Below are positions 7,096 through 15,000 of a stretch of DNA of 16,056 nucleotides, piece after piece. The DNA comes from Candidatus Gastranaerophilales bacterium. Lineage in GTDB: Bacteria; Cyanobacteriota; Vampirovibrionia; Gastranaerophilales; Gastranaerophilaceae. The translations under genes were made by a program, and so were the position numbers. The DNA lies in the NCBI GenBank assembly GCA_900769355.1, contig CAAGGG010000046.1:1-16056 (forward strand), read 5' to 3'. Each line of letters begins with the position of its first letter. Positions within the stretch are counted from its first letter, which is position 1. The notes under the pieces were generated by a model. It had not been told where the DNA came from, did not search any database, and saw only the letters and a list, made by a program, of their open reading frames with translations.

Positions 7096-7725
7096 CTATT
7101 CGCTAATCTTGTAAGCTCCGGCAGCAGCAGCTCCGGCAACCAAATTTGTTAAAATTGTGTACGCAATAAGTTTAGTTTGGGCAATTTTCATAACATAAAA
7201 ACCAAGAGCAACAGCAGGGTTGAATGCGCCGTAACAAGTTCCTACAGTGGCAAGAATCCCGACCAAGGCAACCGAACCGATTGCAAGTCCAAAATATGAA
7301 TTTCCTTCTGTTTTTTTAGATGTAGTCGTTTGCAAAACAACGTAGCATAACAAGAAAGTGAATAAAAATTCGCAAACAATCATTGGAACAATGCTATATG
7401 ATGTTTCTCTTGCATAAGGTGGAACTGCAACGATGTAGCCTGTTAAAAGCGCACCTAAACTTCCACCAACAAATTGGGAGATTATGTAAGCTGGAAGTTC
7501 TTTCCATTTTAAAGCCCCTCTGATAGAAACAGCCAAAGATACTGCAGGGTTATAATGACCGCCTGAGACGTGACCGCCCATATATACCAAAACCATTAAA
7601 GCAAAACCTATCGCCAAAGGCGGAAATCCAACATGTTCATTTGGAAATAATGCACAACCAATTGTGAAAACGAAGAAAAATGTCCCAATAAGTTCAACAA
7701 AGCATTTTTTTATTAACTCTCTCAT
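7096..7725 (-). CDS. MIP-family channel (aquaporin-like) with an atypical selectivity filter
   Basis: A 209-residue six-helix membrane protein of the major intrinsic protein family. The first half-helix motif is SGGHYNPAV (NPA at 59-61), and the second is GAFNPAVAL (NPA at 169-171). Aligned by hand to E. coli AqpZ, with no gaps between the TM5 AIG motif and the second NPA, the four aromatic/arginine filter positions F43, H174, T183 and R189 become I39, I157, G166 and V172. The nearly invariant Arg after the second NPA is missing. Water or glycerol transport therefore cannot be assumed; a wide apolar pore passing small neutral solutes or gases is one possibility. The ATG at 7723-7725 has AGGAGG six bases upstream and a promoter at 7750-7778. 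It is first in the minus-strand operon with the hydrolase. Confidence 0.93.
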   Translation of the reverse strand: MRELIKKCFVELIGTFFFVFTIGCALFPNEHVGFPPLAIGFALMVLVYMGGHVSGGHYNPAVSLAVSIRGALKWKELPAYIISQFVGGSLGALLTGYIVAVPPYARETSYSIVPMIVCEFLFTFLLCYVVLQTTTSKKTEGNSYFGLAIGSVALVGILATVGTCYGAFNPAVALGFYVMKIAQTKLIAYTILTNLVAGAAAAGAYKISE

Positions 7726-7749
7726 ATAAAACCTCCTCTTTGTAGTAAA

Positions 7750-7778
7750 ATTTTATCACGCAATATTTGATTATGCAA
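7750..7778 (-). promoter_or_regulatory. Sigma70-like promoter of the MIP channel operon
   Basis: On the minus strand TTGCAT (7773-7778) and TAAAAT (7750-7755) are separated by 17 bp. The AGGAGG ribosome site and the ATG at 7725 follow. Confidence 0.6.
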
Positions 7779-7794
7779 GAAAAGTTATGATGAA

Positions 7795-7821
7795 AAAAGA
7801 CGCATATTATGTGCGTCTTTT
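7795..7821 (-). terminator. Rho-independent terminator after the 92-residue gene
   Basis: A 10-bp perfect stem (AAAAGACGCA and TGCGTCTTTT) with a 7-base loop is followed on the minus strand by a run of T. It begins four bases past the stop codon of the 92-residue gene. Confidence 0.85.
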
Positions 7822-7825
7822 GGTT

Positions 7826-8104
7826 TTACATATGTTTTATTATTTTTTTTATAAATGATATTTTTTGGAATGGAGCATTAATAGCTTCAATTTCTTTTTG
7901 TCTTGCAATATTTTGGTGATAAGCTTTAAACCAGTTTCTAATAACCTTAATCGGGTTGTGGACAGAAGGTCCTGTTTGTGTTACCAGTTCATTAAAATAA
8001 CTTTTTTCAACTGGTGATAAAACTTTTCTTTTAGACATATTTCTTACGTCTCTTCTATCGTAAGTGGCACATATTGCAGCATTGTAGTATGTTTTAATTC
8101 CCAT
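7826..8104 (-). CDS. Small basic hypothetical protein, 92 residues
   Basis: I do not recognise this family. The protein is basic and Lys/Arg-rich, especially at the C-terminus (KISFIKKIIKHM), with no signal peptide or membrane segment. It is probably real because it has a full set of signals: a sigma70-like promoter (8143-8171), GGAAGG six bases before ATG 8102-8104, and a strong terminator just after the stop. An internal start at MSKRK (residue 23) is possible but lacks equal support. As a free-standing monocistronic gene it may be a small nucleic-acid-binding or regulatory protein, which is speculation from charge alone. Confidence 0.7.
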   Translation of the reverse strand: MGIKTYYNAAICATYDRRDVRNMSKRKVLSPVEKSYFNELVTQTGPSVHNPIKVIRNWFKAYHQNIARQKEIEAINAPFQKISFIKKIIKHM

Positions 8105-8142
8105 ATAAAACCTTCCTTTTTGTTGGGGTAACTCTACTTTTT

Positions 8143-8171
8143 ATAATACACTGAACAAAAAAAATTGCCAA
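8143..8171 (-). promoter_or_regulatory. Sigma70-like promoter of the 92-residue gene
   Basis: On the minus strand TTGGCA (8166-8171) and TATTAT (8143-8148) are 17 bp apart. The leader to the ATG at 8104 is about 33 bases. Confidence 0.65.
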
Positions 8172-8263
8172 AAATAAGAGGTTTGTTAAGAAATGTTGCT
8201 TTTGTGAATAATTACGTTTTTCGTATTTTTTGAAATTAAGCTTATCCATAAATAAAAAACAAA

Positions 8264-8299
8264 AAAATAAAAGGAAGGGATATTCCTTCCTTTTATTTT
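8264..8299 (-). terminator. Terminator of tRNA-Lys
   Basis: A perfect 15-bp stem (AAAATAAAAGGAAGG and its complement, 8264-8278 and 8285-8299) has a 6-base loop and, on the minus strand, a T run after it (8261-8267). It starts at the very 3' end of the tRNA. Confidence 0.85.
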
Positions 8300-8371
8300 G
8301 CGCTTGGCGCGATTCGAACGCGCGACCTATCCCTTAAAAGGGGAGTGCTCTACCAGCTGAGCTACAAGCGC
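8299..8371 (-). tRNA. tRNA-Lys, anticodon TTT
   Basis: The minus strand folds as a cloverleaf. The acceptor is GCGCTTG/CAAGCGC and the D arm GCTC...GAGC. The anticodon arm is CTCCC-CTTTTAA-GGGAT, with a C-T mismatch at the 27-43 pair. The T arm is GCGCG-TTCGAAT-CGCGC. Anticodon TTT reads Lys codons AAA and AAG. The discriminator is A. No CCA is encoded; the terminator stem follows at once. It has its own consensus promoter. Confidence 0.95.
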
Positions 8372-8407
8372 AAATCAAAAATTGCTATTCATTTCGTCTG
8401 TGCTCTT

Positions 8408-8436
8408 ATCTTAGCAAGAACATTTTTTAATGTCAA
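8408..8436 (-). promoter_or_regulatory. Strong sigma70 promoter of tRNA-Lys
   Basis: On the minus strand a perfect TTGACA (8431-8436) lies 17 bp from TAAGAT (8408-8413). Transcription would begin about 30 bases before the tRNA 5' end. Confidence 0.8.
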
Positions 8437-8475
8437 CAGTTTTTTTATTATTTTCTTTACAATTTCTATAAAATT

Positions 8476-8501
8476 AAAGCCCGTCTTGAATAACGGGCTT
8501 T
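8476..8501 (-). terminator. Terminator of the HTH gene (possibly bidirectional)
   Basis: AAAGCCCGT (8476-8484) pairs with ACGGGCTTT (8493-8501) around an 8-base loop. It lies three bases past the stop of the minus-strand HTH gene. The T tract is better on the plus strand (CTTTTTATTA), so it may work in both directions. Confidence 0.75.
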
Positions 8502-8504
8502 TTA

Positions 8505-9068
8505 TTACTTCAAATGAATATATTTTTTTGCACAATCAAACATTGTATTTACAAGTGCAGCATTGGAATATATGTTCATTCCGTTGGTTTCAAGTACCTG
8601 TTTCATGCGTTTTTCCCACATTGAATAAATATCATCTTTGTTTAAATTCAAAACCTGTGCAATCATTGTTAATTCTTTAAAATCTATTGGGATTGGCAGT
8701 GCTCCCCTCAAAATATCAACAATATCAAGTCGTTTTTTGCGAGGGAAAGATTTTAAGAAATTCACGATAGTCATGCCTTTTTCTTTTATTACGCTTTTGA
8801 AAAATTCAACTGAATCATCAATTAAAATCGGTTCTTGTGGAATTTTATATTCTTCAAATTCTTCGGGTTCAATTTCCATGACTGTTGCAATTCGCTCTAA
8901 CGTTGTCGCTCTCGTTGAAAACGGAATGGAATTGTCTATAAGGTTATACACATAAGATAAAGTAACCCCGATCATTTCGGCAAAATCTTTTTTATGCAAA
9001 GAATTTTTGTTTAAAAACTTTGCAACTTTTTCTGAACTCTTTTCTTGTACAATTTGTTTATCCTTCAT
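8505..9068 (-). CDS. HTH (Xre/Cro-like) transcriptional regulator with two HTH-like units
   Basis: 187 residues, cytoplasmic. Residues about 14-73 form an Xre-type helix-turn-helix domain: KKDFAEMIGVTLSYVYNLI gives the helices around the turn, followed by TLERIATVMEI and EPEEFEEY, as is usual at the end of such domains. Residues about 86-151 look like a second, diverged copy (MTIVNFLKSFPRKKRLDIVDI, then LTMIAQVLNLNKDDIYSMW). The remaining C-terminal 35 residues are helical. It has its own promoter (9096-9124), a GAGGAT ribosome site and a terminator. It is divergent from pth, with 127 bp between them, so autoregulation from that gap is plausible. Targets unknown. Confidence 0.85.
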   Translation of the reverse strand: MKDKQIVQEKSSEKVAKFLNKNSLHKKDFAEMIGVTLSYVYNLIDNSIPFSTRATTLERIATVMEIEPEEFEEYKIPQEPILIDDSVEFFKSVIKEKGMTIVNFLKSFPRKKRLDIVDILRGALPIPIDFKELTMIAQVLNLNKDDIYSMWEKRMKQVLETNGMNIYSNAALVNTMFDCAKKYIHLK

Positions 9069-9095
9069 AATTTAATCCTCATCTTTGGCATTTTT

Positions 9096-9124
9096 AAAAT
9101 AAATGTTTTTTATCAATTTGTTAA
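9096..9124 (-). promoter_or_regulatory. Sigma70-like promoter of the HTH gene
   Basis: On the minus strand TTAACA (9119-9124) and TATTTT (9096-9101) are separated by 17 bp, about 28 bases before the ATG. For pth in the other direction I find only AT-rich -10 candidates (TAAAAT 9166-9171, TATAAA 9178-9183) with no good -35. Confidence 0.5.
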
Positions 9125-9195
9125 GCGAAAGCATGGTAAACAGGTGTGGTAATATTTATTTACGTTAAAATAATAAGTATAAAGGACAAAAGAAT

Positions 9196-9741
9196 ATGAA
9201 ATTAATAGTAGGACTAGGAAATGTTGGTGAAAGATACTGCTTTACACGTCATAATGCAGGTTTTATGGTGTTGGACAAGTTGGCACTTGATAAAGGTTTT
9301 TCGTTTCGAGAAGAGAGCAAGTTGAAATGTTTTCTTGCAAAATCTGGTGACATAATCTATATAAAGCCGACGACTTTTATGAATTTGTCGGGCGAAGCAG
9401 TCAGAGCGGTTATGGATTATTACAAGATTGATGTGAAAGATTTGTTGATTGTTTACGATGATATTGCACTTGATTTGGGTAGAATGCGATTTAGGGCAAA
9501 CGGTTCTGATGGCGGACATAACGGAATTAAATCAATTATTAAGCATGTCGGAACAAAAGAATTTGATAGGTTAAAAATCGGTATTGGTCCGCAGCCTAAT
9601 ATTCCGTCAGAAAACTATGTTCTTCAAAATTTTCCAAAAGAACAATTGGAAGAGTTGAAAGAAGTTTTGAAAAAGGCTGATGAAGCGATTGAATTTTATC
9701 TTGAAAATGGAATTCAAAAGGCACAAAACAAATTTAATTAG
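9196..9741 (+). CDS. pth: Peptidyl-tRNA hydrolase
   Basis: 181 residues, a normal length. Pth cleaves peptidyl-tRNA released by stalled ribosomes, freeing the tRNA. Family motifs are in order: IVGLGN (N9), TRHNAGF with catalytic H19, KPTTFMNLSG with N63, IVYDDI with D88, and GGHNGIKSI with N109. One oddity is GLGNVGERY where the family usually has GLGNPG-x-x-Y, a Pro-to-Val change beside the conserved Asn. An AAGGA lies about nine bases before ATG 9196. The gene is followed after 70 bp by the TPR gene on the same strand. Confidence 0.97.
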   Translation: MKLIVGLGNVGERYCFTRHNAGFMVLDKLALDKGFSFREESKLKCFLAKSGDIIYIKPTTFMNLSGEAVRAVMDYYKIDVKDLLIVYDDIALDLGRMRFRANGSDGGHNGIKSIIKHVGTKEFDRLKIGIGPQPNIPSENYVLQNFPKEQLEELKEVLKKADEAIEFYLENGIQKAQNKFN

Positions 9742-9753
9742 CCCAGATGATTA

Positions 9754-9780
9754 TTGATATTCACATTTTTCATATATAAT
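9754..9780 (+). promoter_or_regulatory. Candidate promoter of the TPR-prepilin unit
   Basis: A perfect TATAAT (9775-9780) lies 31 bp before the TPR start. The best -35 is TTGATA (9754-9759) at a short 15-bp spacing, or TATTGA (9752-9757) at 17 bp. Read-through from pth is also possible, because I see no terminator between them. Confidence 0.45.
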
Positions 9781-9811
9781 TAAGGAAAGGCAGAAAATTA
9801 AGGAGTTCCAA

Positions 9812-11218
9812 ATGAGTTTACAATTGGCAGAACAATACGAAGAAAACGAACAATATACACAGGCTTATGAAGAGTACAAAAAACTTCATGAACGTAATCC
9901 GAAAGATTTGAGTATTTTGGAGCGTTTGGGACACCTTTCAATGCTTTTGGAAAACAAGGAAGAAGCAGCTGAATATTACACAAAAATTTTGGAATCTGAT
10001 GCGACAAATGTACTTGCATACGAGCAGTTGATGGATATTTATGTGACAACCGACAGGTACAAATATTATGTGTACAGGGGCAATATGCACTCAGTTGAAC
10101 ACCAACTAGAACATGCAATAAATGATTATAAAAAAGCTGTAAATTGTGCTCAGGACGACAATAGCATGCTTTCTGCAAGGTTTGTGCTCGGAACGCTTTA
10201 TGAGCAAACAGGAAATAACGTAAAAGCTATTGATGAGTATTTGAAAGTTATCGACCATGAAGGGACGCACGAAGATGTTTATGTCAGACTTGCAAATTTA
10301 TATTTGAAAGAAGATGCAATGCCAAGTGCGATTGAAGTTCTTGATAGAGCGAGAAAATCAGGATTTGACACAACAAATGTTCGTGAAATGTTATCAGATT
10401 TATTGTTGAAAAACGGAAATCCTGAAAAAGCAATTGAAATCACATCAGATGAGTTGACGAAAGTTAAATGCCTTTTGGATATGGGTAAAAAGTCTGATGC
10501 GATTGAAAAACTTCAACAAATGGAAGACCAGTATGGGCATATTGCACAATTCCATTCATTGAAAGCACAGTATTACTATATGAATGGCGAGTATGACAAA
10601 GCTCTTGAATGCGTAACCAAATTTGATGAGTTGGAGAAAAATTCTCCGTTGACGTATCAAATGCGTGCACTTATTTTTGAAGAGAAAGATGATGATTACA
10701 ACGCGCATATCAACTGGGGTAAATACAATATTGTTCGAGGAAATAAAGATATTGCAATTAACGAGTATTTGAATGCGTATCAGTTGAAAAATGATGATTT
10801 GGAATTGTTGAATACACTTGCGATGCTTTTGGAAGAGTCGAATGACAAAAACCATGCAATGGAGTTTTACGAAAGAATTGCAAAATTAGATGAAACCGAT
10901 AAAAAATCTTTGGAAAAATTGGCAGAATTCAGAGAAAGTATTGGTGATTACAGAATGCAGGCTGAATATTTGTTGAAGCTTTACCATTTGGATAAACGAA
11001 ATGCCTTGACTGTTAAAAAGCTTGGCGAAGCTTATGAAAAATTAAGAAACAAACCTAATGCAATTGAATGTTATGAAAAATTCTTGGAAATCGGTAAAGG
11101 AAGTCCAGAATATTCAAAAATCCAACATAAATTGGAAAAATTGAAAAACTCTGATGTTCAAGAGGACGAAGGATTTTTGGACAAATTTATCAATTGGTTT
11201 AATAAGAATAAGATGTAA
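9812..11218 (+). CDS. TPR-repeat protein, 468 residues
   Basis: Nearly the whole protein is made of tetratricopeptide repeats (roughly ten helical pairs). Examples are EQYTQAYEEYKKLHERNP, NNVKAIDEYLKVIDHE, GEYDKALECVTKFDE and NKPNAIECYEKFLEIGKG, each with the usual small residue and A-x-x-x-Y/E pattern. It has no signal peptide or membrane segment, so it should be a cytosolic protein-protein scaffold. The C-terminus (GFLDKFINWFNKNKM) is an amphipathic helix that might touch a membrane or partner. ATG 9812 has AAGGAG six bases upstream. The prepilin gene starts 17 bp after its stop with its own AGGAG, so the two are cotranscribed. A role in pilus assembly is possible but rests on position alone. 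Confidence 0.9.
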   Translation: MSLQLAEQYEENEQYTQAYEEYKKLHERNPKDLSILERLGHLSMLLENKEEAAEYYTKILESDATNVLAYEQLMDIYVTTDRYKYYVYRGNMHSVEHQLEHAINDYKKAVNCAQDDNSMLSARFVLGTLYEQTGNNVKAIDEYLKVIDHEGTHEDVYVRLANLYLKEDAMPSAIEVLDRARKSGFDTTNVREMLSDLLLKNGNPEKAIEITSDELTKVKCLLDMGKKSDAIEKLQQMEDQYGHIAQFHSLKAQYYYMNGEYDKALECVTKFDELEKNSPLTYQMRALIFEEKDDDYNAHINWGKYNIVRGNKDIAINEYLNAYQLKNDDLELLNTLAMLLEESNDKNHAMEFYERIAKLDETDKKSLEKLAEFRESIGDYRMQAEYLLKLYHLDKRNALTVKKLGEAYEKLRNKPNAIECYEKFLEIGKGSPEYSKIQHKLEKLKNSDVQEDEGFLDKFINWFNKNKM

Positions 11219-11235
11219 GAATAAGGAGCACAGAT

Positions 11236-12008
11236 ATGAAAAGGTATAATTTTAGAAGAGCCTTCGGGGGGGGGGCAAGCGCGACGGTGCACGTGATGTA
11301 GTACGAGGAGCTGCTAAAAAATCCGCCTTTACCTTGGCTGAAGTTCTAATCACCCTTGGCATCATCGGTATTGTTGCAGCACTTACAATTCCTTCTCTTA
11401 TACAAAAATATCAGATGAAGAGTTTTGAAGTCGCATTCAAAAAACAATATTCAGTTTTAAATAACGCAATTAACTACATACAGCTAAATAACAACCTTTC
11501 AGAATGTTATGTTGCGGTTGTAGATGTAATATATCAAGGTAAACCGGTTGAGAATTATGTCGGAAGAAATTCTGATTGTGTTGCATTGAAAAATGAATTG
11601 ATTTCTAATTTAAAATTAACCCCTATTAGTAAATATTCCGGATTTACGTCTATATCAAAAGTTAGAGCAGATGGTGGTGTAACGCCAAATGGTTCCGTTG
11701 ATTATTATTCTGCGTTGATGTATAGTTCAAATTTTTATCTTTTGCCTGATGGTGCAGTTGTGATGTTTTCAGACAGTGGTAGTAGTTATTTCTATAATGA
11801 TTTAATATTTATTGATGTAAATGGTGAAAAAGGTCCTAATAAATGGGGCTATGACGTGTTTTGTTTGACGTTGGTGTCAAAAAACGGGGTACTAAGACTG
11901 AGCGATGAATATGCTTCTATTGCCGAAAAAGGTGGAAAATTGCCGAGAACAATTCTTTTGAATGAAAAAGAAAATAATACAAATTTTAAAAATTATGGAG
12001 TCTGGTAA
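11236..12008 (+). CDS. Prepilin-like (type IV pilin/type II secretion) protein, frame broken at a G10 tract
   Basis: ATG 11236 has AGGAG seven bases upstream and reads MKRYNFRRAFGGG, but then stops at TAG 11299-11301. The pilin body lies in the -1 frame: KKSAFTLAEVLITLGIIG is the prepilin peptidase site (Ala rather than Gly before Phe) and the hydrophobic helix. KQYSVLNN follows, then a C-terminal IDVNGEKGPNK and DVF block typical of this group. No ATG or GTG exists in the pilin frame between its stop at 11253-11255 and the TTG at 11334, which falls inside the cleavage motif. The frame would be restored by 11 G (257 residues) or 8 G (256), or by a -1 slip on the tract. Thus it is a phase-OFF gene, a slippage-expressed gene, or an intact gene with a base-count error. 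In the OFF state the product is a 21-residue peptide. Confidence 0.85.
11266..11275 (+). repeat. Homopolymer of ten G inside the prepilin N-terminus
   Basis: Ten consecutive G in an AT-rich genome, placed between the ATG and the cleavage motif. It begins a GC-rich block (11266-11315, 34 of 50 bases G or C) flanked by GCCTTC (11260-11265) and GCCTTT (11325-11330). The tract is a classic substrate for strand slippage. Confidence 0.9.
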
Positions 12009-12014
12009 AATAAA

Positions 12015-12042
12015 TTAACATTCAATTTAATTTTTATATTAT
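12015..12042 (+). promoter_or_regulatory. Candidate dnaE promoter giving a very short leader
   Basis: TTAACA (12015-12020) and TATTAT (12037-12042) are 16 bp apart, placing the start about 13 bases before ATG 12062. An alternative extended -10, TGATAAAAT (12047-12055), would start transcription at the ATG itself. No Shine-Dalgarno sequence is present in either case. Confidence 0.5.
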
Positions 12043-12061
12043 GTTGTGATAAAATTTACTT

Positions 12062-15000
12062 ATGGACGAAAATACTCAATTTGTACCGTTGCACTTGCAC
12101 AGTGAATTCTCTCTGTTAGACGGGGCTATAAAACTTAAAGATCTATGTAATTTTGCAAAAGAAAATAACATGCCGGCCGTTGCGATTACAGACCATGGTG
12201 TTATGTATGGTGCTTTGGATTTATACTTAGAGGCCAAAGCTGCCGGAATTAAGCCGATTATTGGTTGTGAATTTTATGTCCATTCTGGTCCGCTTGATGA
12301 GCGTGATGCTCATAACAACCCGAGATATCACCTTATTCTTTTAGCCAAAAATAATACTGGATATATGAATATGGTAAAACTTGCATCTGATGCGGCTTGC
12401 AAAGGTTTTTATATGAAACCTCGTATTAATTTTGAGTTGCTTAAAGAGCGTCATGAAGGTTTGATTTGTTGTTCGGCTTGTTTAGGTGGCGAAGTTTTGC
12501 AACACCTTATTAAAGGTGATTATGAAGGTGCTAAGGCGGTTGCAAAACGTTATAAAGACTTGTTTGGAGATGATTATTATATTGAGCTTCAAGATCATGG
12601 TTTGGAAGAGCAAAAACGTACAAACCCTGATTTAATCAAGATTGCCAAAGAACTTGATATCAAAATGATTATCACAAACGACTCTCACTATTTGAAAAAA
12701 GAGGACGCTGACTGGCATGATACTCTTCTTTGTATGCAGACTCAGTCAATGAAAGATGAAGAGAATCGTTTTCATTTCCCGAATAATGAGTTTTATGTAA
12801 AAACAGTTTCTGAGATGCGTGATGCGTTCAAGTGGCTGGATTCTGAAACATTCGATCAGTGTGTGAAAAACACTGTGGATATTGCAGAGCAGTGCCATGT
12901 TACTATCAAGTGGGAAGCACCGTTACCGGATTTTAAAGTTCCGCCTAACCATACGACAGATTCTTATTTGGAAGAACTTGTTATGCAAGGTTTGAAACGA
13001 AAGTATGGCGAAGAAAATATTAATGACGAGCTCAAAGAACGTGTAAAATATGAACTTGGAATTATCGAAAAGATGGGCTTTTCGGCATATTTCTTGATTA
13101 CTTGGGACTTTATCCACTTTGCCAAAACCCATGATATTCCGGTTGGTCCTGGTAGAGGTTCGGCTGCGGGGTCAGTTGTAGCTTATGCACTTGATATTAC
13201 AGATCTTGACCCTATTCGTCACCACCTTTTGTTCGAAAGATTTTTGAATCCGGAACGTTTCAGTATGCCCGATATTGATACCGACTTTTGTATTGAAAAA
13301 CGTGGCGAGGTAATCGATTACGTAGTTGATAAATACGGTGCCGACAAGGTTTGTCAGATTATTACATTCAGTACGCTTGCTGCAAGAAACGCTTTCAAAA
13401 GTGTTGCACGCGTATTTGGAATGGAATATGCAAAAAGTAATAAGACCGCTTCGTTGATTGAAGATACGATTTCGGGCTCGATGATTGAGGGCTCGGAGCT
13501 TAAAAAACTTTATGATGAAGATCCTGAGATTAAGCGAGTAATTGACACAGCGAAATGTGTTGAGGGCATAAAATGTGGCATTGGTATGCACGCAGCAGGG
13601 GTTATCATCTCATATAAGCCGTTAGACCAAATTGTTCCGGTTCAGCCTTCAAAAGATGGAATTATTATTACGCAGTACCACAGAGAAATCTTGGAAAAGA
13701 TGAAACTTTTGAAGATGGACTTTTTGGGCTTGCGTAACTTGACGATGATACACAAGACGGTCAAACTGATTAAAAAATGTCAGGGTATTGATGTTGATAT
13801 CAACCACATTCCGCTAGATGACAAACCGACTTATGATATGCTTGTTCGAGGTGAAACTGTTGGAGTATTCCAGCTTGAATCTTCCGGCATGACAAGTTTG
13901 GTTAAGAAATTGCAGCCCGACGTTTTTGAAGATTTGGGGGCCTTGGTTGCCTTGTTCCGTCCTGGACCGTTGGGATCCGGCATGGTTGACGATTTCGTAG
14001 AAAGAAAACATGGTCGTCAGGCAATTACTTATGCTCACCCGAGATTGGAACCAATCCTTAAAGATACTTACGGGACAATGGTTTATCAGGAACAGATTAT
14101 GCAGATCTTCCAAGTTATGGCGGATTATTCGCTTGGTCAAGCCGATCAGGTTCGTCGTATGATGGGGCACAAAGATCCGGAAGCGATGGCAGCTCAGGAA
14201 GGTAAACTTATCGAAGGTTCTGCAAAATACGGTATGAAGGCCGAAGATGCGAAAAAATTGTTTAACCAAATCCAAAACTTCGCTGCATACTGTTTCAACC
14301 GAGCTCACTCATCAGCTTATGCGTTTGTATCTTACCAGACAGCTTATTTGAAATGTCATTATCCTGTCGAATACTTGTCAGCGTTGCTATCCAGTGTCGC
14401 GGGAGATCAGGAAAAAACTCAGGCTTATATTGAAGAAGCTTTGAAATATGGTATTAAGGTTCTTCCGCCTGATATTAATAAATCATTTTTGGAATACGCA
14501 CCAGACGGCAAAAACATTCGTTTTGGCTTAGCATCTATTAAGCAAGTCGGTGAGGCGATTATTGAAGAAATTATCAAAGAACGTGAGGCAAATGGCGATT
14601 ATAAATCGATTTACGATTATATTAAGCGTCTTGATACAAAATGTTCAAATAAAAAGACTCTTGAAGGTTTGATTAAAGCGGGTGCCTTTGCAACTATTGA
14701 AAAAAGCCGTAAACAGCTTTGGGATAATATCGAATATATTACGTCAACTGCCACAAAAGAGTCTAAGGCAAAAGAATCAGGTCAGGGAAGTTTATTTGAC
14801 ATGCTCGGTGATACCTCAGCTATTGAGGAAGCAAAATTCCAACTTTCGGGTTCTGATGAGGAGTACGACGCAAGAACTATACAAAATTTTGAAAAAGAAT
14901 TTTTGGGATTTTATGTAACAAGTCACCCATTGTCGACGATTAGGAGTAAGTTGCCGTTCTTGATGACGCATAAGATTACGGAAATTCCTGAGCAGCCAAA

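Noticed and set aside
8345..8680. Plus-strand ORF of 111 residues
   Set aside because: It overlaps the 5' end of tRNA-Lys, its promoter, a terminator and the end of the HTH gene; no ribosome site.
9798..10178. Minus-strand ORF of 126 residues inside the TPR gene
   Set aside because: Shadow of a clear TPR coding frame; no family pattern and no ribosome site. The same holds for the antisense ORFs at 10464-10855.
11334..12008. Prepilin starting at TTG 11334
   Set aside because: The TTG codes for the Leu of the FTLAE cleavage motif and has no ribosome site, so a product from it would lack the signal.
13172..14308. Antisense ORFs within dnaE
   Set aside because: They lie opposite highly conserved polymerase motifs and show no independent protein signature.
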